From NCBI GenBank assembly GCA_026399075.1, contig JAPLRR010000030.1:1-64000 (forward strand): a DNA stretch of 64,000 bases, in the 5' to 3' direction. The stretch is from Methylococcales bacterium. Its GTDB lineage: Bacteria; Pseudomonadota; Gammaproteobacteria; Methylococcales; Methylomonadaceae. Below are positions 44,137 through 52,010 of the stretch, piece after piece. The translations under genes and the position numbers were made by a program. The stretch's first letter is position 1. Every line of letters begins with the position of its first letter. The notes beneath the pieces are model-generated. The model was not told the DNA's origin. It saw only the letters and a program-made list of their open reading frames with translations, and made no database searches.

Positions 44137-44700
44137 TTATTGCATAGGTGAATTTAAATTACTTTTATCGCCGATGACCAAGGTGTTTTGCCAAGATTTT
44201 GACCACCCGCCTTGCTCTTTAAAGTACCGTATCGAAACGATGGTAGGGTTATTGGGCATGCTATACAGCGTATGTTTGCCGCCACTTTGGGTGGTGGTGG
44301 TTGTCGCCGTCCACGCTGAGCCTAGGCAACTTTTTATGGCATCTTCACCAGTCTGATAATTATTGGCAGCCTGGGCTTCATCACTACCGGTAGACCAGTC
44401 GCATACATAGTTATAAAGTCCCGTGCTCCATTCCCAAACTTGGCAGGTTTTGGCGGTAGGGAACAATTTGGTCGCTGACCAGATATTTAAACGATTGTGG
44501 GTAGCCATCTTTTTTTTGTATTGGCTAAATTGCTTAGGGTGATCCGCAATTAAGCTGTTTAGATTTTCGCAAAATTTGGCATCTGACAATTTTTCGGGTT
44601 TTGCGCCTAGCCCTGAGCAAGCGCTGAGCGTTAAACCTGCCGCGCAGATGGAAACCAGCAATAAGCAGTTAAGTGGCTTAGTAGAGTGTGTGTTGTTCAT
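44137..44700 (-). CDS. Hypothetical lipoprotein
   Basis: A 187-residue protein with a lipoprotein signal (LTLSAC at residues about 23-28). The mature part has several cysteines (KFCENL, AKTCQVWEW, NYVCDWS, KSCLGSAW) that may form disulfides in the periplasm. No family recognised. Stands alone between repeats and the NamZ-like gene. Confidence 0.65.
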   Translation of the reverse strand: MNNTHSTKPLNCLLLVSICAAGLTLSACSGLGAKPEKLSDAKFCENLNSLIADHPKQFSQYKKKMATHNRLNIWSATKLFPTAKTCQVWEWSTGLYNYVCDWSTGSDEAQAANNYQTGEDAIKSCLGSAWTATTTTTQSGGKHTLYSMPNNPTIVSIRYFKEQGGWSKSWQNTLVIGDKSNLNSPMQ

Positions 44701-44802
44701 GATTTTTTCCGAATAGGGCAGAAAGGTTATTTAAATTTTTATAAAAATAGCGTAGGAATGCGCATAACACAATTAAAAAATGGTGCTGGGGTGAAAGCTA
44801 GC

Positions 44803-46008
44803 CTAATATAACAAAAATGCAGAGCGCTCTTCTTGCCAAGCTTGTTCATCCAATTGTGTCATCAATTCCAAGTCTTGCGGCGTAGAATGCGCATCATCCA
44901 CCCATTCCCGTAACAGGGAAGAGCCATTGATAACATCGATGGCCAAGCGGTCAAGTTCATATTCATAAGGGAAATCGCGCCACAGCGGATAATCTGGCTG
45001 CTGTAGGCGTAAGGCCTTAAAGGCTAAAGCCTGCAAGCGCCAAGGCCGGAACGCGTCATGCCCGTAAGCGGCATCTTCGACGTGGATTTGTATGCCTGCA
45101 CAAAGTTTTCCCGCATGTTTGTGGAAAGTCGGTTCAAACCAGCATTCGCGTAAACGACAACCCGCCAGCCATTCAGGTGCCAGCGTGTTCATAGATTTAA
45201 TTAACGCCCCTGCGGCCACGTCGGGCGCACCAAACAATTCCAGTGGGCGGGTGGTGCCACGGCCCTCAGAAAGCGTAGTGCCTTCCAATAACACTGTGCC
45301 AGCGTAGCAGCGGGCCATCCAGAGGTTTGGGGCATTTGGGCTAGGGTTGATCCAGGTGCGATCACCCAAGGGCCAACCGTAACCGGGGGCGGCCTCAGGT
45401 TGCCATCCTTGTAGCGTAATGATTTGGCAATCCACATCCAGCGCCAAAGTTTTAATAAACCAAAGCGCCAGTTCGCCCATGGTCATGCCATGACGCATGG
45501 GCATCGCACCTGCCCCAACAAAACTTTCCCAGCCTGCCCTTAGGGTCAAACCTTCAATGGGGCGACCCACCGGATTGGGGCGCTCCAGTATCCACACCGA
45601 TTTTTTGTGCTGGGCAGCGGCTTCTAATAGATAGCGCAAAGTGGTAATGAAGGTGTAAATCCGACAACCCAAATCTTGTAAATCAACCAGCAGCACGTCA
45701 AAGGTGGCCATCATGGCATCGGTAGGGCGGCGCACCTCCCCATAAAGGCTAAATATGGGAATGCCAAGAGCGGGATCGATAAAATCCGGCGATTCCATCA
45801 TATTGTCTTGCTTGTCGCCACGCAAACCATGTTGGGGGCCAAAGGCTGCACTGAGGGTAATGTCAGGCAAACTGGCCAAAGCATCCAAGGTATGGGTCAA
45901 ATTCTTTGTAACGGATGCAGGGTGGGCCAGCAATGCTACGCGTTTACCCACCAGCGGCCTGCGCAAAGCGGCCTCATCGAGTAAACGGTCAATACCAAAA
46001 TTCATCAT
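44803..46008 (-). CDS. DUF1343 / NamZ-like exo-N-acetylmuramidase
   Basis: A 401-residue protein of the DUF1343 family, which includes NamZ, an exo-beta-N-acetylmuramidase acting on peptidoglycan fragments. Signature blocks: AAFGPQHGLRGDKQDNMMES, FDVLLVDLQDLGCRIYTFI, ILERPNPVGRPIEG and EGTTLSEGRGTTRPLELFGAP. No signal peptide, so it works in the cytoplasm on recycled muropeptides, or is exported otherwise. It overlaps the DOMON-like gene by 4 bases. Confidence 0.88.
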   Translation of the reverse strand: MMNFGIDRLLDEAALRRPLVGKRVALLAHPASVTKNLTHTLDALASLPDITLSAAFGPQHGLRGDKQDNMMESPDFIDPALGIPIFSLYGEVRRPTDAMMATFDVLLVDLQDLGCRIYTFITTLRYLLEAAAQHKKSVWILERPNPVGRPIEGLTLRAGWESFVGAGAMPMRHGMTMGELALWFIKTLALDVDCQIITLQGWQPEAAPGYGWPLGDRTWINPSPNAPNLWMARCYAGTVLLEGTTLSEGRGTTRPLELFGAPDVAAGALIKSMNTLAPEWLAGCRLRECWFEPTFHKHAGKLCAGIQIHVEDAAYGHDAFRPWRLQALAFKALRLQQPDYPLWRDFPYEYELDRLAIDVINGSSLLREWVDDAHSTPQDLELMTQLDEQAWQEERSAFLLY

Positions 46009-46568
46009 TCTAGGGGATAGGGGTTAAGAGACAAAATAAAACCAGCGCGCTGGTGAAAATCGGGCTGCGCTTCAGGGTGATGCAAAGCCCAATAAGAACG
46101 GCTGCCATCAACCTGCTCAACGACAGCGGTCAAACCCAACTGTAGCATAAAATCGCCGGTGTTTTTTGGCAAATCAGCCGTCGCGATTTGTGCGTCCATC
46201 CGTAATTGCCCATCAAGCTGGTTCACACGAATAGCAGGTGGCTGGCTGGCCGCCCATGCACTACGCTGACGGTAGCCGGAAAACCCATATGCGGCCCATT
46301 GGCCTGACGGTGAAAAATTAAACTCATGGTAGGTATCGTCACCTTCCACGCCAACAAACACCTCAAAACACGTGTGTTCCCACAAGCCATCCACTGCCGT
46401 GGGTGCTTGCGGGATAGGGATGCGCAATTGCGCCAGTTTGCCCGTGAGTTCATAACGCAGGAGTAGCTGGCCTTGCGGCTGAAACTGGGCGCTGACTTGC
46501 AAAGCCACAACAGCAGTCGATGGTGTATCAGGGTGACAAACTAAGGCGTGTTTTATCGGCAATAACAA
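46005..46568 (-). CDS. DOMON-like domain protein
   Basis: A 187-residue beta-sandwich protein of the DOMON-like type. Recognisable: LWEHTCFEVFVGVEGDDTYH with EFNFSPSGQWAAYGFSGYR and the C-terminal YWALHHPEAQPDFHQRAGF. Such domains bind haem or sugars; the ligand here is unknown. It overlaps the DUF1343 gene by 4 bases, suggesting a linked role in sugar or cell-wall recycling. Confidence 0.82.
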   Translation of the reverse strand: MLLPIKHALVCHPDTPSTAVVALQVSAQFQPQGQLLLRYELTGKLAQLRIPIPQAPTAVDGLWEHTCFEVFVGVEGDDTYHEFNFSPSGQWAAYGFSGYRQRSAWAASQPPAIRVNQLDGQLRMDAQIATADLPKNTGDFMLQLGLTAVVEQVDGSRSYWALHHPEAQPDFHQRAGFILSLNPYPLE

Positions 46569-47012
46569 CTAATTAACCCTTTCCACATCAAACACAGTGC
46601 CACGGCTGGCAATCACCCGTACTTTCGTATTAATTGGGCAATCTTCGCCATGAACTTTCCATATAGAATCATCGACTTTAATTTTTCCTTGGCCATTTTC
46701 TATGGCTTCATGCAAATTGAAAACCCGGCCTATATATTGTGCGCCGCGTTTATTCAATAAGGGTTGGTCTGTTTTCAGCGGATGTTTTTTGCCATACAAG
46801 CGCCATGCGGTGATAGTGATGACCGATAAGATGGAAAATACAAAAATCTGCACATCCATGCTAACTGTAGGCATGATCCAGACCATTAAGCCGGTAACCA
46901 AGCCAGAAACGGCCATCCATAAAAAGAAAAACCCCGGTGTCAGAATTTCCACCACCAAAAAAACCAAGGCAATTACCCACCAATACCAAAAAACAAAACT
47001 TAGCTCAGCCAT
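46569..47012 (-). CDS. NfeD-family membrane protein
   Basis: A 147-residue short NfeD protein: two to three N-terminal membrane helices (about residues 10-65) and a C-terminal OB fold (KRGAQYIGRVFNLHEAIENG and VHGEDCPINTKVRVI). NfeD partners with SPFH/stomatin proteins, and the SPFH gene lies 3 bases upstream, the standard pairing. It is thought to organise membrane domains. Confidence 0.9.
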   Translation of the reverse strand: MAELSFVFWYWWVIALVFLVVEILTPGFFFLWMAVSGLVTGLMVWIMPTVSMDVQIFVFSILSVITITAWRLYGKKHPLKTDQPLLNKRGAQYIGRVFNLHEAIENGQGKIKVDDSIWKVHGEDCPINTKVRVIASRGTVFDVERVN

Positions 47013-47015
47013 ACA

Positions 47016-47936
47016 TTAACCTTTAGGGGCCATAGCGGCTTTCGCCAACTCGGTAATACCCCCAAGTGCGCCAATCACACTGGACGATTCCAATGGCATA
47101 AAAATCAGTTTGCTATTTTCAGAAGTGGCTATGCCTTTTAGGGACTCTATATATTTTTGGGCAACGAAATAATTAATGGCTTGGATGTCGCCTTTGTCAA
47201 TAGCTTCCGACACCATTAACACTGCCCTTGCTTCAGCTTGCGCCAAGCGTTCACGGGCATCAGCATCCCGATAAGACGCTTCTTTACGGCCTTCGGCTTC
47301 CAAAATGGCCGCTTGTTGAGCACCTTCTGCACGTAAAATTTCCGATTGCCGCAAACCTTCGGCCTCTAAGATAGATGCCCGTTTTAAACGCTCAGCCTTC
47401 ATTTGTCTGCCCATGGCTTCAACCAAATCTTTGGGTGGCGCAATGTCTTTGATTTCAATACGGGTCGCTTTAATGCCCCAAGGCGTGGTGGCATCGTCCA
47501 CAACCGTCAGCAACCGGGCATTGATGTCATCCCGGCGTGACAACAACTCATCAAGATCCATAGAACCCATCACGGTACGGATATTGGTCATCACCAGATT
47601 TAAAATCGCCCAATCCAGCTTGCTGACTTCATAAGCGGCTTTGGCGGCATCCATAACTTGGTAAAAAACCACGCCATCCACCGTCACCATCGCATTGTCT
47701 TTGGTGATGACTTCCTGCGACGGCACATCCATCACCTGTTCCATCATAATCATTTTTCTGCCAACCCGGTCGATAATCGGCATAATGATGTTCAGCCCCG
47801 GCGTCAGCGTATTGGTGTATTTGCCAAAACGCTCGACGGTATATTCCATGCCTTGGGGCACAGACTTGACGCTCATAAACACCAATAAAATAGCGAAAAC
47901 CAGCAATACTAAAACAAATGTACCAAAGCCGCCCAT
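47016..47936 (-). CDS. SPFH/stomatin-family protein (QmcA-like)
   Basis: A 306-residue paraslipin/stomatin. One N-terminal membrane helix (about residues 5-22), then the SPFH domain (VPQGMEYTVERFGKYTNTLT, PGLNIIMPIIDRVGRKM) and a coiled-coil segment (RLKRASILEAEGLRQSEILR with EAEGRKEAS). Works in oligomeric membrane microdomains with NfeD. Confidence 0.93.
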   Translation of the reverse strand: MGGFGTFVLVLLVFAILLVFMSVKSVPQGMEYTVERFGKYTNTLTPGLNIIMPIIDRVGRKMIMMEQVMDVPSQEVITKDNAMVTVDGVVFYQVMDAAKAAYEVSKLDWAILNLVMTNIRTVMGSMDLDELLSRRDDINARLLTVVDDATTPWGIKATRIEIKDIAPPKDLVEAMGRQMKAERLKRASILEAEGLRQSEILRAEGAQQAAILEAEGRKEASYRDADARERLAQAEARAVLMVSEAIDKGDIQAINYFVAQKYIESLKGIATSENSKLIFMPLESSSVIGALGGITELAKAAMAPKG

Positions 47937-48127
47937 AGAGCCTCCTGATGAGTAATGACAAAAAGCCCAAAGGCTTTTATGTTGGCACGGGATGCGCCAA
48001 TAAAGTAAAACACCGTTTCCTAATGCCCCATATTGTGCAAGTTAAGTTAAGAAATCAACACAAACAATTCGGACTGATAAAATAAAACCGTTAAAATGAC
48101 TTTACAGGACGCTGTAAAAATGTACAG

Positions 48128-48156
48128 TTGACAATAATGTAACCCCATTCAAATAA
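48128..48156 (+). promoter_or_regulatory. Sigma-70-like promoter
   Basis: TTGACA (48128-48133) is followed after 17 bases by AAATAA (48151-48156), placing transcription start shortly before the small membrane protein gene at 48178. A perfect -35 with a weak -10. Confidence 0.4.
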
Positions 48157-48177
48157 AAATTAAACAGGTAAAATAGA

Positions 48178-48456
48178 ATGATAACCGGCGCTATAAATTT
48201 AGGAATATGGACAATACTTTTTTTTGTTATCGGCATGTACAGGCCACGGTGGCCTTTGTTCTTCATGAAAGAACCCAGCCGATTCATTATTGTCTTGGTG
48301 GCCACCGTTTTATTTATGGTCACAGCAACCCTCTATGGTGAAGGCCTGCGCCGGGAAAAACTGGAAAAAGCCGTTAAAGAAAAAGCTACCCAAACCATCG
48401 CTCCAGTGCCTGTCCCCGTCCCTGTTCCTGCACCCGAAAAACCAGCGGCTAAGTAA
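48178..48456 (+). CDS. Small two-helix membrane protein
   Basis: A 92-residue protein with two membrane helices (about residues 5-22 and 36-53), then a basic helix and a proline-valine tail (VPVPVPVPAPEKP). No family recognised. A promoter-like pair lies upstream. It converges with the BrkB gene, with a shared hairpin between them. Confidence 0.65.
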   Translation: MITGAINLGIWTILFFVIGMYRPRWPLFFMKEPSRFIIVLVATVLFMVTATLYGEGLRREKLEKAVKEKATQTIAPVPVPVPVPAPEKPAAK

Positions 48457-48479
48457 GCGTAGGCCTCCAAGCCCATCCG

Positions 48480-48508
48480 CCGCTTGTTAAATTTCTTTTA
48501 ACAAGCGG
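48480..48508. terminator. Bidirectional hairpin between converging genes
   Basis: CCGCTTGTTAAA, a 5-base loop, then TTTAACAAGCGG, a 12-base perfect stem. It overlaps the last codons of the BrkB gene and lies 24 bases after the convergent small gene, fitting a shared terminator. Confidence 0.6.
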
Positions 48509-49800
48509 TTATGCCCCGATGCTTCCATCAACTCCCTAAATTGCGTGACGGCATCCATAAACAGCGGTTCTTGGCCTATATCCGGCAGCTGGTTTTGCCC
48601 GCAGTTATCTAGCGCATTAATGACATAAGCCACAGTCAGTTGATTGATGTCCACTGCGGGTTGGTAAACCTCATCCTCCTGCTCAAGGGTTTTAAACTCA
48701 ACAAGAATATGGCCAGCTAGTAATTTATCCAAAACGGGTTGGATAATCGCAATGGGAATCAACAGCCGACTGGCTATTTCGGTGGCGGTCAAAGGCTGCC
48801 CTAAAGCCATAAAATCTTTGATGATCAAATGGGTAATTTGCAGGGCAATGACTTTTTTTAAGGAGAAGCTTAAATCCGCATAGCGGTTATTGTTCCGGTA
48901 AATTTCATAATTTTGGATAAAAAAAGCCAGTTCGCAACCCAATAAGACGATCATCCAACCTATTTGCAACCACACCACAAATAACGGTAGGGCGGCAAAA
49001 CTGCCATAAATGGCATTATAGCTGGACGCGCCTATCTGCAAGCTCAGGTAAGCCGATTGCGACAAATGATACAAAATCCCCGTGACAACACCAGCAATAA
49101 TACCTGCCCTATAACTAATCTTATGGTTAGGCATAAAAATAAACGTAAACGCAAACAGCGCAATCATCAGCACCAAAGGCAACAAGCCCAATAGCTTGAG
49201 CACTAGCCACGTACCCGCTGCTGGCAAATGGATTAGCGTTATTAACCAGGTTATTTGCGAATTCAAAAACACGGAAATACTGCTGGAAGCAATCAATAAC
49301 ACTGGGGCCAACAACATCAACGACAAATAATCGCTAAATTTACGGCTGATGGGGCGGCCTTTGGCTATCTTCCATATCGCGTTAAACGATTCCTCAATAT
49401 TGCCTATCACATTAATTATCGTCCAAAACAACACCACTACACCAATGCCCGCAACTACCCCGCCTTTGGTGTTATTCAACAGGTTTTGGGCAAAACTGAT
49501 CAGCTGTATCACCAGGCTGTCTTGTTCCGGCCCTTGGGATAATAGGCGTTGCTCCAACATGGTTTCAAAGCCAAACCCCTTGGCGATGCCAAACAACATG
49601 GCAATCACCGGCACTATCGACAAAATGCTGTACAAGGTTAAGGCCGAAGCCCTTAGCGGGCAAAAATCGCGGGTAAAACCTTGGACGGATAAGGCCGCAA
49701 TTTTTAACGAGCGGATCAACAGCCCTTCAAGTGGCGGCATTTTTTGCTCATGGAGCAGCCAAATATCTTCATTAATAAAACGGACTAGATTTAATTTCAT
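48487..49800 (-). CDS. YihY/BrkB-family membrane protein
   Basis: A 437-residue inner membrane protein of the YihY/BrkB (UPF0761) family. Conserved regions: CPLRASALTLYSILSIVPVI, NTKGGVVAGIGVVVLFWTII with NVIGNIEESFNAIW, and YGSFAALPLFVVWLQIGWMI. Six membrane helices span about residues 40-290. A C-terminal soluble winged-helix-like region (about 320-430) is an extra found in a subset of the family. Role unproven. Confidence 0.92.
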   Translation of the reverse strand: MKLNLVRFINEDIWLLHEQKMPPLEGLLIRSLKIAALSVQGFTRDFCPLRASALTLYSILSIVPVIAMLFGIAKGFGFETMLEQRLLSQGPEQDSLVIQLISFAQNLLNNTKGGVVAGIGVVVLFWTIINVIGNIEESFNAIWKIAKGRPISRKFSDYLSLMLLAPVLLIASSSISVFLNSQITWLITLIHLPAAGTWLVLKLLGLLPLVLMIALFAFTFIFMPNHKISYRAGIIAGVVTGILYHLSQSAYLSLQIGASSYNAIYGSFAALPLFVVWLQIGWMIVLLGCELAFFIQNYEIYRNNNRYADLSFSLKKVIALQITHLIIKDFMALGQPLTATEIASRLLIPIAIIQPVLDKLLAGHILVEFKTLEQEDEVYQPAVDINQLTVAYVINALDNCGQNQLPDIGQEPLFMDAVTQFRELMEASGHNRLLKEI

Positions 49801-49998
49801 TGCTTGGTCTTATGCTTTTATTAAAGGATGCGGTTTATCAAGCCTGTGGGCAAGTCCTATCTAAAATAGCATTATCCCGATAATTAAACCACTTGGCCGT
49901 AATGGATTTACAGCGCCGAAAAAATTACAAATCCATATCAAGGAATGAATGCTAAAATCAGCGCCATTACTGACTTGATGCGCTAACGGGCAAACCCT

Positions 49999-51459
49999 AT
50001 GGCATACCTCAAAAACTTCCAACACGATGTGTTTATCAGCTACGCCCATAATGACAACAGTGGCGGCTGGGTAAAAGCATTTAAAAATCAGCTCAATGAT
50101 GTGCTTATTGAACATCTGGGCAGCAAAGACGTGAAGATTTTTTTCGATGACCAACTACAATCCAACCATCCCTTAGACAGATTTGTTAAAGCTGCCGGAC
50201 AATCAGCCTTATTTCTCGCCCTTGCCTCACCATCTTATGTCAACAGCGCCGCCACGAAAGCAGAATACCAAGCGTTTGTTACCAGCAATGTGACAGAAGA
50301 CTGTTTATTTACCATCGAATTGCTGCCTCTGTCAGACGACGACTTCACAAGCTACCCCAAAATAGCCCAACAAATTCGCACCCGCTTTTACCAGCCCATT
50401 GCGCATGAAGTCGCACAAAAGCTACCAGCCAACACTGAGGCGATTAACAAGCAGATAAACATCCTTGCTGCACATATTTGCCAACAGCTAAAAGCCATGG
50501 CTAAGCCCGTGTCTAAGCCCGTGTCTAAGCCCACAAGCAACACCACTTATGTCCCCAACTGCCAGTATGATGTGGTGATTAGCCATACGGCGGAAGATGC
50601 CGCATGGGCCCAGCAACTGCTGGCAGACCTCAGCAAGCAACTCACCCAAAAACTAGGCACGATAGACGGCTTTCGGCTGCTAGCCACTGCCGACACCGAT
50701 CCGCTTAAAGAAGCTGCCAGCCTAGTCATAGTCGGCTCGCCGCCTAGCTTTAACGATAGCGACTATGTGGAAAAAATCGCCCACCATAAAGACCAGCCGC
50801 TGTTTTTAGCCTTAAGCACAGACGGCGCATTGCCAGCACCCTTATTAGGCTTAAAAAATTTAACACGCATACGGTTTTGGGATTACAACCAAACCGGCCA
50901 GCCAGACTTATTAAGGGATGATGCTTATTTTGCCGCCACCGAAAAATTAGCCACCGCGCTAAGCAGCCAGTTAAAAGACATCAAACTACAACAAGAACAC
51001 TGGCTTAAACAGGAACAAGAGCGCCTAAAACAACAGCAAACACGCAGCCAGCCTAGTGTGGATGCCTTTGTGTTCTTGCACAGTGCGCAAGAAGACATTC
51101 CGCTACGCCTTGAAATAGTCGCCTTATTACAGCAACAAGCCATCGACTACATCTTGCCCATAGAACATAACCCGCACATCACCCCTAGCGACATCCGCCT
51201 AGATGTAGAAAACAACATCGTAAACTGTGATGCCATCTTACTGATTTATGAACAAAGCAACCCCGTTTGGGTGCGCGAACAACTGTCCATTTGCCGCCGC
51301 ATACAACGTAAACGCGAAACCCCGCTAAAAATAATCGCCGTCCATAAAGCCCACGATAAACCCAGCCTGGACGTGCAGCTTAGCAACCTGACCATTTATG
51401 ATTGTCCGCCGGAGCATATCGACAGCTATCTACAAAAATTTATTGCGGCCTTGGTCTGA
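49999..51459 (+). CDS. Triple TIR-like protein, first gene of TIR/STAND/SLOG/RyR cassette
   Basis: A 486-residue protein with three TIR-like units. Unit 1 (about residues 8-110) reads HDVFISYAHNDN, IFFDDQ, then AEYQAF, where E89 sits at the NADase-glutamate position. Unit 2 (about 188-325) starts YDVVISHTAED but lacks a clear Glu. Unit 3 (about 354-486) starts DAFVFLHSAQED and has VWVREQL with E427. A KPVSKPVSKP linker separates units 1 and 2. TIR domains in bacteria cleave NAD or make ADP-ribose-derived signals. Here it heads four co-directional genes. Confidence 0.82.
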   Translation: MAYLKNFQHDVFISYAHNDNSGGWVKAFKNQLNDVLIEHLGSKDVKIFFDDQLQSNHPLDRFVKAAGQSALFLALASPSYVNSAATKAEYQAFVTSNVTEDCLFTIELLPLSDDDFTSYPKIAQQIRTRFYQPIAHEVAQKLPANTEAINKQINILAAHICQQLKAMAKPVSKPVSKPTSNTTYVPNCQYDVVISHTAEDAAWAQQLLADLSKQLTQKLGTIDGFRLLATADTDPLKEAASLVIVGSPPSFNDSDYVEKIAHHKDQPLFLALSTDGALPAPLLGLKNLTRIRFWDYNQTGQPDLLRDDAYFAATEKLATALSSQLKDIKLQQEHWLKQEQERLKQQQTRSQPSVDAFVFLHSAQEDIPLRLEIVALLQQQAIDYILPIEHNPHITPSDIRLDVENNIVNCDAILLIYEQSNPVWVREQLSICRRIQRKRETPLKIIAVHKAHDKPSLDVQLSNLTIYDCPPEHIDSYLQKFIAALV

Positions 51460-51500
51460 TGCCGATGTTTTGCGTTACTGCCCAAAGCATAGCGGAGTAA

Positions 51501-51924
51501 AAAATTGTCATCGTTCCCATGCTCTGCGTGGGAATGCAGCAACAGACGCTCCAGCGTCTTCTTGGCGTTTGTGTTGCGCATCAGTTCCGCAACGCAGGAG
51601 CGTTGCGGGATGAATTCCCACGCGGAGCGAGGGAACTATAGAAAATTGTCATCGTTCCCACGCTCTGCGTGGGAATGCAGCAACAGACGCTCCAGCGTCT
51701 TCTTGGCGTTTGTGTTGCGCATCAGCGCCGCAACGCAGGAGTGTTGCGGGATGAATTCCCACGCGGAGCGTGGGGACTATAGAAAATTGTCATCGTTCCC
51801 ACGCTCTGCGTGGGAATGCAGGCAACAGACGCTCCAGCGTCTTCTTGGCGTTCGTGTTGCGCATCAACACCGCAACGCAGGAGCGTTGCAGGATGAATTC
51901 CCACGCGGAGCGTGGGAACTATAA
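51501..51924. repeat. Tandem array, 3 x 141 bp
   Basis: Three direct copies start at 51501, 51642 and 51783, 141 bases apart; the third carries one extra base. Each unit contains nested palindromes: GTTCCCACGCTCTGCGTGGG, GACGCTCCAGCGTC and CGCAACGCAGGAGCGTTGCG. It fills the gap between the TIR and STAND genes. A frame open across it is repeat-derived and not a gene. Confidence 0.9.
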
Positions 51925-52010
51925 AAAACTATAAAGGGAAGGGTCTTAACTCTGCCCACACGGCGACAAACCAACAAACCAAAAACATAGCAACACTAAA
52001 CCGGGTCACC

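Noticed and set aside
51505-51924. Open frame across the three 141-bp repeats (plus strand, 139 codons)
   Set aside because: The protein repeats itself with the DNA unit (SAWECSNRRSSVFLAFVLRIS-like), has no family match and exists only because the repeat lacks stops in that frame.
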